The notes below the pieces were generated by a model that saw nothing but the letters and a program-made list of their open reading frames with translations, did no database searches and had not been told where the DNA came from. A DNA stretch of 64,000 bases from Lepidodermella squamata. Its lineage: Eukaryota; Gastrotricha. Made by a program: the position numbers and the translations under genes. Positions 23,838 to 34,936 of the stretch are shown here, one piece after another; the stretch's first letter is position 1; each line of letters begins with the position of its first letter. The stretch lies in the NCBI GenBank assembly GCA_047495785.1, contig JBLDXI010000029.1, positions 186,001-250,000 on the forward strand, in the 5' to 3' direction.

Positions 23838-24431
23838 GACGTTTTATTTGCCTACGACAAGTAGGCAAGGTGAAAAATCGATGGAAAGTACAGCCATAGT
23901 TTAGCATCTGCGCAGATTAATCTCCGAAGACCAATATAAACAGCCGGCTGATTGTGAAATTCACCAGATTCCCGTGATAAGAATTGCATGCTAACGACAT
24001 TCGATGTGACCGGTGACAAGTAAGTGTGGGCCGTTTGCGTGATTTTGTAAGACTTAAAAAAGGTCTGACCGCGTTATAAAATGAAGTGAAAGTGAGGGGT
24101 TTCGTTTAAACGTGAGATTCTAATGCGCTATTGTATATGGGCCTCTGAAATCGGGCCGCCGGGCTTGGGTCATCCTACTACAACCAGCGCCCTACACGAT
24201 AACTGCATCAATTCAAACTAATAAACTTCAACTCGATCAATACACTTGGGGGTATTCCGAGTAATTGTTATACATATTCATATATGGCAAAAACTGTGCG
24301 TGATCCCCTCATAATAACCCGAAACATGTGCAAAAGCTCAACTTCATATCATATTTATTTCTCAGTAAAAGGTTTTCAAGTTGTTCGAGGGACTACAAAT
24401 GTACAATTGGCGAGAATAGCGCTCGCCCACA
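23838..24431. other. Spacer, nothing recognised
   Basis: About 590 bp between the tentative membrane-protein gene and the end of the first zinc-finger gene. It presumably holds the 3' UTR of the latter. No frame with a domain, repeat or RNA gene was seen. Confidence 0.4.
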
Positions 24432-25874
24432 TCAAGCCACTGCGCGTTGCTCCGCCCTTTTTTTGGCCCTCGCGACACTTGATTGCTTCAGGCTACCAAG
24501 AATAATCGCTCCAGCTTTCGAATGGACTACCGTATTGTGAGATTTCAGACCCCGAGGCGTCAGTTTTCGAACGTGGCATATTTGACATACGTAATTGCAC
24601 AGTTCTTTATGTTCACGTTCAATATGCCTCATGCGAGCTTTGTAGCTGTCGCTAACTTTGCCACAAGTTAAACACTCGAAAAATCGACAATGGCGATCTC
24701 TCTTCTTGCAGTAATTGTAACCGTGCACATAGAATTCCTCAACAGTGAGCATTTTCCTACCACAGTCCTTACACTGGAAATTAAGTTGGTTAGGATGGTT
24801 TTCTCGGTAGTGTATCCTCAAATTGTCCAATCGAGCGTAGACAGCCTCGCATTCGTTGCAGCGGTGATTTGCTACTACCGCATTCCCTTTCAACCGCCTT
24901 AATCGGCTCACAATGCTTTCAGACTTCCCTGAATGCATCTGTTTGTGCCGCAGTAGCGACACGTGATCGGATTTCGCACGCTGGCATATGTCACACACGA
25001 ACTTGCACAGGTCACGATGATGGTAATCGAAATGCTTCATGAGAGCAGCCCGGCTCACGCTGAGGAAACCGCACGCCGAACATGCAAACGGCCCATTCTT
25101 TCGTTGCAGCCGTGTTCCGGCGCACTTCAGCTGCTCATGCGCGTATAAATCATCTGCCGTCAAGTATTTCATCTTACAAAAGCGGCATTCAAACTTTAGC
25201 GCTTTGATGTGCTTCAGGCGGTAGTGATGGACCATGACGTCTTTTCGGCCGAAACTTCCGTTACATTCAGAGCACGAGAAGAGGCCGAGTTTCTTCTTGC
25301 TTGGCCGGCAATCGTGAGCTCGAAGCGTGGCGTTCACCCGATAGTAATATCCGCAATCCGGGCAAACTTTGTCGCATCTGTCGCCTTCAGTCGACTCGGG
25401 ATGCCACTTCCGTACATGGCTCACTAGATCATTGCTATGGCGGTAAGACCTTAGACACAAAGTGCACTTGAATTTCGATAAAAATCCTCGTCTCCATTTA
25501 CAAACTGCTTCATGCATATTTTTCGATGTCGGGTTATTGTGAACCTTTGCGCAGAACTGACACGGGAATTCCTCAGATGATGAATGCAATTTGCCGACGT
25601 GATTTGAAAACGCGGCTCCTGTTTCGAACGAAATGTTGCACGTAGAGCAGTAGTGCTTCGTGATCATGGGCGACGGCTTGTGCGGTCTCGCGGTGTGCAT
25701 GTGCAGACCAAGCAACGTGTAGAACCGGCGAGGGCACATGGTACATGCGTAGTTGCAGTGATCCTCATGTTTACGCTGCAAGTGCTTCCCAAGGCTTTTC
25801 TTGTAGTTCGCCGAGCATAAGTGGCACTGATAGCGACCTGTCGGAGTCCGACAGAATCGGGATTTGCGTGTCAT
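24432..25874 (-). CDS. C2H2 zinc-finger protein, copy 1 of 3
   Basis: Intronless frame from ATG 25874, 480 residues. The frame is open 41 codons further (to 25997), but the nearer ATG is preferred because it places the first finger close to the N-terminus as in the two sister genes, and CCGCAG just before it could be a 5' UTR acceptor. About a dozen C-x2-C...H-x3-5-H fingers fill the protein (YQCHLC, FECRFCKMKY, FVCDICQRAK). Many have long H spacings, and linkers do not match TGEKP, so DNA binding of the classical kind is not assured. Repeating blocks (GPFACSACGFLSVSR followed by LCKFVCDIC) recur in all three copies. It is probably nuclear; target unknown. Confidence 0.85.
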   Translation of the reverse strand: MTRKSRFCRTPTGRYQCHLCSANYKKSLGKHLQRKHEDHCNYACTMCPRRFYTLLGLHMHTARPHKPSPMITKHYCSTCNISFETGAAFSNHVGKLHSSSEEFPCQFCAKVHNNPTSKNMHEAVCKWRRGFLSKFKCTLCLRSYRHSNDLVSHVRKWHPESTEGDRCDKVCPDCGYYYRVNATLRAHDCRPSKKKLGLFSCSECNGSFGRKDVMVHHYRLKHIKALKFECRFCKMKYLTADDLYAHEQLKCAGTRLQRKNGPFACSACGFLSVSRAALMKHFDYHHRDLCKFVCDICQRAKSDHVSLLRHKQMHSGKSESIVSRLRRLKGNAVVANHRCNECEAVYARLDNLRIHYRENHPNQLNFQCKDCGRKMLTVEEFYVHGYNYCKKRDRHCRFFECLTCGKVSDSYKARMRHIEREHKELCNYVCQICHVRKLTPRGLKSHNTVVHSKAGAIILGSLKQSSVARAKKRAEQRAVA

Positions 25875-26276
25875 GGTTAACTGCGGTACAACACAATCAA
25901 TTACTGCAAAAATACTTGCTTCTAAAAATGAAATATTACAGCATTTTCGAACCAAGGAAAAAATCAGCGAGGATTCCGTTTTACAGCTATCGGCCAAGAT
26001 GAGCTTGCATCTTGAGGAGTGGCCACAGCAGGCGTGCGCGCCTAGTTAGCACACCGGTGATGCCAGCGCATTCCATCGTGAATCCGTGAGTCTAAACCTA
26101 ACTAACGGATGCGCTGGAAAAACTTTTTATGCGCCGTACCCCTTCTTCCGGTTAACTCAGGAGGGCAGGATTTTTGATAGATCAGACTGCGGATTCAACG
26201 TTACATCAGCTTTTATTGTAACAACAGCTTTCATTACAAACGCTCCGAATAAATTTGAGAAAAATTCAGGCCAGCT

Positions 26277-28768
26277 TTACAAAACAGCCATGTAAGGTAG
26301 ACTCTCAGCGTACAGACAAATAACGAGAGACATAGCGAATCCGACCAGCAGGCCGAGATTGATGACCAGCATTCGGGCCAGATTGATGAAATGCTTGCCA
26401 TCGGTCAATAGCTTTAGATGACAGCGACTAGGCGGTGCACTCGATGGAGCGATCAGAGGCGCAGAGGTGATTTTCGAACTAGAACTAGTGTTAGAATCAC
26501 TTAATACGGCCTGGTGACCCCGCGGTTTTCTCAGCGTCCCAACTACGGCGCGAAGAAGCTGAGGCATCGCAGTGCTTAGGGTAACGTGTAAGAAGAAGGC
26601 TAGCGTAACAGCGTAAGCCCACGGCGTGATTAGTTTAAAGTAGAAGGTTCCGCATATGAAAGCACCAGCGACGAAACCGATGAACAGGAAACAGCTCGCG
26701 ATCATGCTGCAGCCGACAGCTTGGCCGATTGTCATCGCGCCGACGAAGCGCAGAAGGGCGACACCGCCGATTTTTCGAGGCAGTTCCTCGGTGAAAATGA
26801 CAAAGGAAACTGCGATTCCGTTGATGAGGCCCGAATTTGATAGAGCGGCACCGATGCGAAATCCATCAACTTGAGAAAACAGGAAAAAAGGTATTGGCAG
26901 CTAATCAAGCTAATCAAAATCTCGAGAAGCCCCTTTTTTCCTATCCTGAAGCAATAGTGACTAGCTATAGAAAATTTCCGAGAATTTCAAAATGATTTAC
27001 CCATCTTTAGAGTATTCAGGATTCGCTCAATTTTAATCTTCCTGAGTCTATTTTCGCGTAAAAAATGGCGAATGGTTTCAACTTCTCGAGTCCAGGAAAA
27101 ATGCATGTCAAATTATCTGTAGTGAAACTATATTTTGGGACATGAAGTTAACTCCCTAATTTATATTATCAATATATATGATTTAAAGTTGACTTACTGA
27201 AGGTGATGACGCATTCAGCAAAAATCAGCAGGAAAGCCGAAGCCGAGTTGACAAAAACCAGCTCGTGGCTAACCCACTGCTTGGGTACGTACTTCAAGTG
27301 TCGGCCGTCATCGGCATAATCAATCCGCGACACCGCATTGACGAGACAGCCGTTCTCGGCGTTCTCATCACTCACTTCCGTAGTGGTCGATGGCTGGTCG
27401 GCAGGCATTATGTTGACAGTTGTCGATAAAGGACCAACATTTTTATTAACACTACCACCGGTATAGACAGGCCTCGCTTGCTTTACCTTCCGGTCAAAAC
27501 ACCAAACAAGCCAGCTGCTTTTCGTAACAGGCCTCTCGGCGCCAGGCTTTGACTGGTGGTGGAAAACTTCGAGGTTGAAACTCAGAAATAACGCGACAAA
27601 AACCGTCGCTATCATTCGAGCGTAACCGAGTCGATCTGTTGCTGACATTTCGAATTTCGACGCTTTAGGCAAGTAGACTAGAATCGCCATGGACAGCAAG
27701 TGGCTGGTAGTCTGTGCGACGAAGAGCAGGAAAACATTGGCGAACCACGACCGTTTTTGAAACGGCTGAAATGCGAAACCGAGGATTGGCAACATCGCAG
27801 TTGCTGCTACGCTGATCAGACCGTAGATCCAGGCAGCGAGCAGGGCCTCATCGTCGTCGTACGGAAGAGTCGCCGGTGGATTTGCGCTCAACATGTTGAA
27901 CCTAAAAACATATAGATCATGAGCTTAATTGTTGAAAGAATAGCTTTCATTTGAATATCTCTGAATTGCATGCGCTTGATATCTTTACCCGAAATCAGTT
28001 CAAGTTGACTCTGACAAAGAAGGAAGAAGAAATGAGACGGGAATTCATCAACGTGGCACGCTACAAGACAGCCTTTGTTTCTTTGAAAACTGATGGCACG
28101 TGAAGCTGGTTTTTGCTTGACTAGCTCCTAGCTACGATCTCTTAAAACAGACTTGCCTGTTGTCAATGACGCGAGTCACTTGGCTATTCCTGAGATTTGG
28201 CGCTTCTTAGAATCTAGAATGCCTCATAATGAAAAGTTGATATGGCGAATCGTTGATCGGACAAGCGATAAGCAATATTCGTGGCCTTGTGCCTTCGGGC
28301 GAAATGTGTACACTGTAATGTGCTAACAGAGGACTACGATCAGGAAAGAAAAAAGACTGAAAATTGAAGCCTAAAAGGTCTCAGCTGGGATAATAAAAGA
28401 GATACTCAAGGAATGAGCTTGCGTTCCTCTAGCTTAGCCCTATTCTTTTCAAAAGCTTCCTTTTTTATCAAACCAAACCAGAAAACAAAAAAATGAAACC
28501 TGCTGTCTCAAATTGTGGGGCGCTCAACATCCTGCAATGCGCTTCATGGCTAAATTTCAATCTCAGTGCATGCACAACAAGTTTCGGTTAAGTAAAGTAA
28601 TTGTGCATACCTTTGAATAATCAGCGAACTTGAATTAGGCGGCGGATTCGTAGCGTTCATCGCCATTATCTGCGAAGCGTTGCTGACGAGCGTTGGAACG
28701 AGCATCGGCGTTTCGCATGTGCTGTTCAGCTCGAGAACCAGCATCGATGAGTCGTCGGGTGAGGCCAT
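26277..28768 (-). CDS. ZIP (SLC39) family membrane protein, ZIP8/14-like, metal ligands replaced
   Basis: Exons 28611-28768, 27198-27901 and 26277-26869, phases 2 and 1, give 484 residues. The extracellular N-terminus has several N-glycosylation sites. Hydrophobic segments match the ZIP order: AAWIYGLISVAATAMLPILG, a second and third helix, a variable loop, then IDGFRIGAALS, FVIFTEELPRKIGG, and the tail LLVGFAMSLVICLYAESL, close to the ZIP8/14 ending. ZIP8/14 carriers move Zn, Mn or Fe into the cytosol using HNxxDG in helix 4 and EExPHELGD in helix 5. Here helix 4 reads TFSIDG and helix 5 reads EELPRKIGG, so His and Asp ligands are gone while Glu and Pro remain. Transport is doubtful. A regulatory or altered-substrate role is inferred. 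Confidence 0.8.
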
Positions 28769-30100
28769 TAGCCTCTTTAGTAAGTAAACACTATTAGATT
28801 GGCAAAAGTGGTGTATAATATAAGCTACAAACCAGCTGCGGTATCAAAGCGATGAAAAATCACGGCTAATTTTGCTCGCGTGTTTTTTCTTGGCTCTCGC
28901 GCCGCAAAAGGCACGCCTGAATGAGGCTCTTGAAAAATATAGATACCACCAATATGTTTTTATTATTATTGCTTTATAACTAGTGCTCGCGTCGCTCATT
29001 TGTAGCGCCCAACGATTGAGGGAGAAGACACACCCGAGCGCCTTTTTAATACTCGGGCTTATTGTTATTGTTTACTCTCGTGCATCAATATACGCGTATA
29101 TCATACAAGCGCGCCTTTTTTGCCAGGTGCGTGGATAAATAATAAATAAAAACGGGCGAGGCTGCGAGTGATACCATACACTGCCACTTTACGCAGTCGA
29201 CATTCTGTTAGCTCGACGACCCGTGTAGCCATTTGTAATTATTTTAATAGTAAATTTAGCGGCTTGTATGTTGGTGTATAACTAGAACAAATCGCTTATG
29301 GGCTATCAGAAACTACAACCTACAAATGGGACATTTGGCTCTGTCTAATAGGAAAACCAGAAATTTAACTTATTCCTGGAATGCTAAACCTGGAGTTTAA
29401 TAGCAAACCAGGATTTAAGAATGCTAAATTTCATCCCAGATGTAAGACATTTCAACGGCCCCAAGTGAGAGCTGGACAGAGGCCTCTGTTTTGTACGAAT
29501 ATCAATTTTCGCACCGACTGTAGGCGAAGGAGGGGCATCGCTAATGATATTGCCTCGCACATAGTGAGATTATATGGGATATAAGATGATAACATTAGTT
29601 TTTACATAATATTACGAAAGCTGTATTCTGTGAGCGAAAATTGGTGTTCGATTTTTTCGCATATGGCGCGTATGCCCAGTGCACGCAATAAACCCAAGGG
29701 AGCGTCAAAAATTAGATGACACTGATCCGGATTAGCCGCTGCCGCTGTTTCGCGCCGTCAGGTGAGCCTCTTCACACAGTGAATGGGGCTACCTTATTAG
29801 ATTGCGGTTGCAAGCCTTGTTAGCTGAAGCGTGAAATCAAGTGAAAAAACAGGCCAGTGCGACTTGAAGAAGATTAGCGAGTACCGGCGGTTTTTTCTTC
29901 GAGTGGCTTCTTTGTTAATTGCTTTTTTTACACCGGTGCTTTATTGTTTTGTTTTCGCTGCGATGCATCGGTCACTACACAATCGATTGACGGAGGCAAC
30001 CTGCTGCGCTTAATGAGTTATCGAGCCTACTGTACTCCATTAAGTGCTGTCGTCTTTCATTTTTTATTCGCTTGCATAAATGACAAAGAAAATCCGAATT
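28769..30100. other. Spacer between ZIP-like gene and lipocalin-like gene B
   Basis: About 1.3 kb. It should hold the ZIP-like promoter on its left and the 3' UTR of paralogue B on its right. Short frames are present (for example 29831-30013, with one hydrophobic stretch), but none has splice partners or a known domain. Confidence 0.4.
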
Positions 30101-30986
30101 TTAGGAAGTGACTGCAAGTAAATATTTCAGGAGGAAGAAGCTCAAGAACAGTTTAGATATTACAGATGTTCTATCCGTTAAATTTGAGTTGCCGCTATTA
30201 ATACCGGAACATTCTGAAAATTCAGTGACTCGTGTAAAAAAAAAACGCAAGGCTAAGATTGTTGCTCACCGTAAGATGGCGAAGCCCATTCTTTTGACAT
30301 GGCACTCAACTTCGAGCAGACCCGTTGTTCGATTTTTGACTCGATTTCGGCGTACTCGCGATCTGAACGCGTATCCGGGTCGGGGAAGAACAGCAAAACG
30401 CGCCATGATTTGCAGGAAGGCGAAGACGTGTTGTAGCCATCCCAGCTGGGTGAATACTTGTCATCACACAGGATCATAGCCATGAAAGACTCTTTTGCCT
30501 CGTCCAACAGCCACAGACTGTTATCTATAACAAGATTGAGTTAATTTGAATATTGTTCCACTTCGGTTAAGTATTCTTGCGAATATAAGCGAAGTCCAAC
30601 TTACTGAAAACGCGCCCGCTTGACGTGATAGTCATCATATTGAGATTTCTAGCAGATGGACCTAACGCATTGTCGTAAAGCAGCGATCCATTCGAATACA
30701 CGCATTTCGTTTTAGGCTTTCCGCCGGCTTTCATGTTGGCATATACTCCAGGTTGATCTTGCACCGTGAACTGACGGTAGTAGCTAGTCCACGTGTCATT
30801 TTCCACGCCTACTGTCCACTGAAAATGTTCGTGCCACACATTTGAGGTCAGTTTCTGCTGCGAGTAATCTTTTGATACCAAGAAATCATTAGGATCAATC
30901 TGGGTTCGATCACATTTCTCAGCCAGTGCTACACTTGTAAGAAGTAAATTGATTAGGACAGACAAAGTCAACAATTTGAAAGACAT
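30101..30986 (-). CDS. GPI-anchored lipocalin-like secreted protein, paralogue B
   Basis: Exons 30605-30986, 30270-30524 and 30101-30213 give 249 residues. Signal peptide MSFKLLTLSVLINLLLTSVA is followed by CDRTQIDPNDFLVS, closely matching paralogue A (CDRTDINPNDFKVS). Shared blocks include NDTWTSYYRQF, GGKPKTKCVYSNG, PSARNLN, WLLDEAKESFMAM and CKSWRVLLFFPD. The last exon encodes EC plus a Ser/Asn spacer and hydrophobic tail (SKLFLSFFLLKYLLAV), again a GPI-type signal. At least six Cys are shared. Compared with A, the first intron is absent. A cell-surface ligand-binding role is inferred from the lipocalin-like pattern only. Confidence 0.75.
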
Positions 30987-31950
30987 TATAAATGTGCAGA
31001 ATCCGCTAAATACAATAGAAGACTTGATACGGCAGAATCAAGGCCTTACTATCATAACTGATAACTGATAATTATTATCAAATAATAATGATGATAGTGA
31101 TGGTAATTATCATAATTATCAACTATCTTCACAAGTGATTAAAGTAGGACTGACAAATGCATTTCGCCTGCAAAAGAAAACTATTCATAGGAATGAGGCG
31201 CACATTGACTGCACTGTAAAAAAAATCCCGGTTTTTAGCGGCTTTTAAGAACCCTCGTATACAGTCGAAATTAAGCTAATAAGGCCCGTCCCAGCATTCT
31301 AATTAATCCAGAAAAATAATTCGCTCGAGGTTAATTAGACTGTTAAATTATTCAGGGTTTAAAAAGCTCCTAGGTTATTTTTTTAATCAAAATGCATCAG
31401 CATCAAACAACGGTTCATAAATCGCAAAGGTTAAAAATCCCACTTCTCAAAATCTGCTTATTAATTCACTCATTTGCCGGATTTTTTAGATCGAGCCGGT
31501 CTAAAAAGACGGTCTAAGAAGCCAGCATTTTTTTACAGTGTGGCAACAAGCCAACGCTGATCTTTTTATCGCTTTTTGATCCGAGAAATTCGAAAAATTC
31601 CGCCATCAAGTTTAGATAATGTTATTGTAGATTGTAGATTGTTGAACGAGAGAAATTGTTTCGATAGAGAAAAGATGCCTCCTAATCATTTCATGAAGCT
31701 TCAACAAGAACATAAACCCATTTTACAGGTGTCGTATTTTCAGCCGATTTATTGAAATCTGATAGTCTCATTAAATATTCTGTCAGATTGCCAAGCTATT
31801 GATTAGCTCCGCATTTCGATCGAAGTGCGTCATAATTGCGGTGGGGGAAATTAATAAAACATCGAGTATAGTATACCGCAAACGTCGGCTGTTTTGAAGG
31901 GTTGTAAGTGCTGAAAGTTGCATCGCATTTTACATCTCTAGCTGGTGAAG
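30987..31950. other. Divergent spacer with hAT-like MITE
   Basis: This ~960 bp lies between head-to-head genes (lipocalin-like B on minus, TRIM-like on plus), so it should contain two promoters. An ATA/GAT-rich simple-sequence stretch lies at about 31060-31125 and a short inverted-repeat element at 31212-31540. No gene was seen. Confidence 0.45.
31212..31540. mobile_element. hAT-like MITE (CACTGTAAAAAAA ends)
   Basis: The left end CACTGTAAAAAAAATCC and the right end ATTTTTTTACAGTG are inverted copies of about 14-15 bp. Ends of the type CA(C/G)TGTAAAAAA occur in hAT-derived miniature elements. I could not see a clear 8 bp target duplication, so the class is tentative. No coding content is present in 329 bp. 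Confidence 0.55.
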
Positions 31951-34580
31951 ATGGCATCGAATTCTCCAGCTGCTGAATCTCGACATGAAGAAACCCTAAA
32001 GAGCGTAAGTTGGATTTGATTGTGGTAAAAGTATTGTGTGAAGAAAGTTTTAAAAGCTCAGCTATATTTCATGAGCCCTTGACAGCTCATCCAACTATGT
32101 GATAACCTGCGTTTTCTTCCCAGACGTTGACCTGCCTTGTTTGTCTCAGCTATTTCAAAATACCTAAGCAACTGCCAGCCTGTGCCCATATGCTATGCCT
32201 CGCTTGTCTAGAACAGATGCCTGTTAAAGAGATAACACAAGTAGAGATACCTGTTCTGAGTCATTTCCCACCGCTGGAAACCAGCCGACGAACAGCTATC
32301 GAATGCCCAATTTGCCGCAAGCCAAGTTACATCGACAGCTCAGGAGTTGCTGGTAAGATTGAAGAAACCTGCTATAATAGCATTTAAGGTCCAAGCTCAA
32401 TTTCAGGATTTCCGACCAGTACATTCGCTCAACAAATTGTTGAGTTGACTCTGGGAACGAAACCTGTACAACAAGAGCATGATCCGGAAAGTTTCCATTG
32501 TACCCATTCAGTGTTGCTTACAGAACGAGAAATTTGCAAACATTGTGGGGAGAAGTATTGTAAATCTTGCAAGTTCATCCACATGGAATACATGAAACAA
32601 AAAGTGAATGCCCTGTTTCAAGCTAGGGTAAGGTCTTCCATGGAAAGTAATATCATCTATTATATTCCTTTCTCACTGCAGATAACCGCCGTAGGTACTT
32701 CAGAAGAAAATGACGGCAAAGCCAATCAAAGCACGCTGAGAAAAGCTGAGCTGATATTGAGATTGCCCATGACATCGACACGCTTGTGAATATGGCGCTG
32801 GATGAAATAGCGGTGTCCTTTAGGGAAAAAGCTGACGCCTTGAAGCAGCGAGCCAAGACGATTTCGCAGCAGAAACTTTTCAAATTCAAAACTTTGATTG
32901 CTGGCGCAGATAGTGACACCTCTGCCTCTGAAGCGATCGTAGCGGAATTTCTACAAAAATCTGTTCTCAGCTGTGAACTGAATGATGTGGCCGAGAAATT
33001 GGAAATCATGGGGAAGCTCAGCTCAAATGTGAACCAAGTGTCGCTAACCTCGCTAACCTCGGAAGTTTCTCCAAGTTGTGAATCGGCTTTGCGGTTGCGG
33101 CTAAAAGTCGAACCCAACTTGACAGCAAACTTGATGAAGAGCATACATCTGGTGAATTTCGGCCAGTTAATTGATGATTCAGATGAGCAAGTATGCGAAG
33201 TTTCGGCGACAACCAGTCAAACGATCAAAGATTCAACCAGTGTAACAATGGCAGACTATATGAGTGAAATCTTTGCGCCGTTACTTCGAACGGTTGCGAT
33301 AATGCCAGGCATCAAAATGCCGAATGCGAGAATACCAAAAACAGCAAACCAATCGACCAGATCGCCTAAGAAAACATCGCACACAATCAGCATTGATCAA
33401 ATTTACATTCCTTGCACAATGGCAAGCATTTCAAGAAATCACATCGTAACCAAAGACGATTCCGGCGGTAATCTTTGGGTTGGTTATTTGTGGTTGAGTA
33501 TTGAGCCCTATTAATATATCTTCAGCATCGTGGAATAACTCTGATTTCGGCTTGTTTACGCCCCTTTCACGGTCCCGTGACCGTGAAAGGTGATTAATAG
33601 TGACAAGTAAAAAAGTGGATTTTTAGCTTGGATGAAGAGGCAAAAACAACACATTTTTTACTTTTCACCTATCACCTTCAAATGGATGCAAACAAGCCTA
33701 AATCCGAGTTATTCAACGACGCTAACGATATCTTGCTGTTGACATCACTTACAGACATTGGATGTTCAAAAGCGAGAACTTATCCAGGTTGACGACGTGG
33801 ACTTTCAATTATCGGATGTTATAGTTTCGTGCGGGGAGTGGCATATCCTTGCTTTGGAGGCTAATGGTCGACGAATTATTTCCATCAAATTCAATTCCAG
33901 AGGCCTCCAAGCATCTGCAAGAGTAGCCATAAAATGTAGAAGGGATCCATTCGAGGGATTGGCGGTCATTAAAGAACGCGATCAGATTTTAACTTGCTCT
34001 GGTGATAGACTCATGGTCTTCGAGCTCAGCACTTATAAGTTCAGTCATTACGTCGAAATAGAGGAAAATGCCGCATTGGAAATCGCTCATGTCGAGTGGG
34101 GTGCAATTTACTCTGTGGAAGATGATCGTAAACGCGAATTCTTCGTGACTAATTTTTGCTATCCAATTGGTCTTAGCACGAGTCAGGTGCACTTCGTAGC
34201 AGGCTCGGTTGGATCGCTATCAACTGAATTCAGCATGGACACAGATTATGAAGGCAGAATTTATGTCCTATTCAATAGACCAGCATCAAACTCGAAGGTG
34301 AAGTCATGCAGGAAATTTCACCATCAACATGTGCCTGATTTTCCTCATTTAGGCTTCGATTCTCATTTATCCAGGCCCATCGCCATACCAACATAACAAG
34401 CTTGTAGCGATCAAGTCACTGTCTAACACGGACTATCCCTTCTGCAGCCCGCAAAGCTTTGCCGTAATGGGCTATACATCAGATCATCGTCGTCTGAAAA
34501 TAGCTGTCGGCGATGAAGAAGAAGACTCGAAAGACTCTGTTCTCAACCTGATTTTCATCGATAACTGTGACTTGGAATAG
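31951..34580 (+). CDS. TRIM-like protein (RING, B-box, coiled coil, propeller-like C-terminus) with a frame break
   Basis: Exons 31951-32004, 32124-32352, 32407-32627, 32682-~33478, 33755-34297 and 34353-34580. The RING shows CLVC, CAHMLCLAC and ECPIC (C3HC4). A B-box-like zinc site follows (CTHS, CKHCGEKYCKSC), then helical coiled coil (EIAHDIDTLVNMALDEIAV) and a C-terminal beta-rich part (ILALEANGRRIISIKF, DRLMVFELSTYKF) that looks like NHL or WD-type propeller blades. TRIM-NHL proteins are E3 ubiquitin ligases and RNA regulators. Within exon 4, around 32757-32762, the frame from the B-box side runs into TGA at 32787, while the coiled coil lies in another frame. One missing base, or an unrecognised splice, would explain it. 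The 33478 donor (TGG then GTTGG) is weak. It may be a fresh pseudogene or an assembly error. Confidence 0.65.
33521..33731. mobile_element. Intronic MITE, family 1 (TGAATAACTC ends)
   Basis: Near the left end lies CATCGTGGAATAACTCTGAT and near the right the reverse complement of GCGTCGTTGAATAACTCGGA, inverted arms of about 40 bp. They sit inside an intron of the TRIM-like gene. A relative with the same arms is at 49300-49467. A nested palindrome (CTTTCACGGTCCCGTGACCG) lies inside. No coding capacity. Confidence 0.65.
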
Positions 34581-34936
34581 ATTATTTTCTCACCTTGAAT
34601 GTCGATTAAAATAATTTGTTGTGATCACTCTTCACGCCATTGATCGGTGCGGTTGTGAGTGCTGGAATATCAAGCACTTTCCGCACTACATATTAATTTA
34701 GGGCTAAGGGCTAAGCAGAGGATATGCTGTGGCGAATGTCTAACCTGCAATTCATTCAGATCGAGTTTTGATTTAGAATTTAGAATTTAGTCGACTTTAT
34801 TTACAGGGGATATGGCACTAATACAAAAGAACACATTCTCTTTATAGATATAGAAAATGAAAAATGAAATGAAAAGCTTTCTTATTTTTGGTATATTCTC
34901 GTGATTAATAGGAAGTTAATTAGTGACAGGGCTAAA
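34581..34936. other. Spacer, nothing recognised
   Basis: About 355 bp of AT-rich DNA holding the 3' UTR of the TRIM-like gene and the promoter or 5' UTR of the second zinc-finger gene. No clear TATA box or repeat. Confidence 0.4.

Noticed and set aside
32653-33144. 163-codon minus-strand frame
   Set aside because: It is antisense to the TRIM-like coiled-coil exon and reads as Ser/Phe/Leu-rich with no motif.
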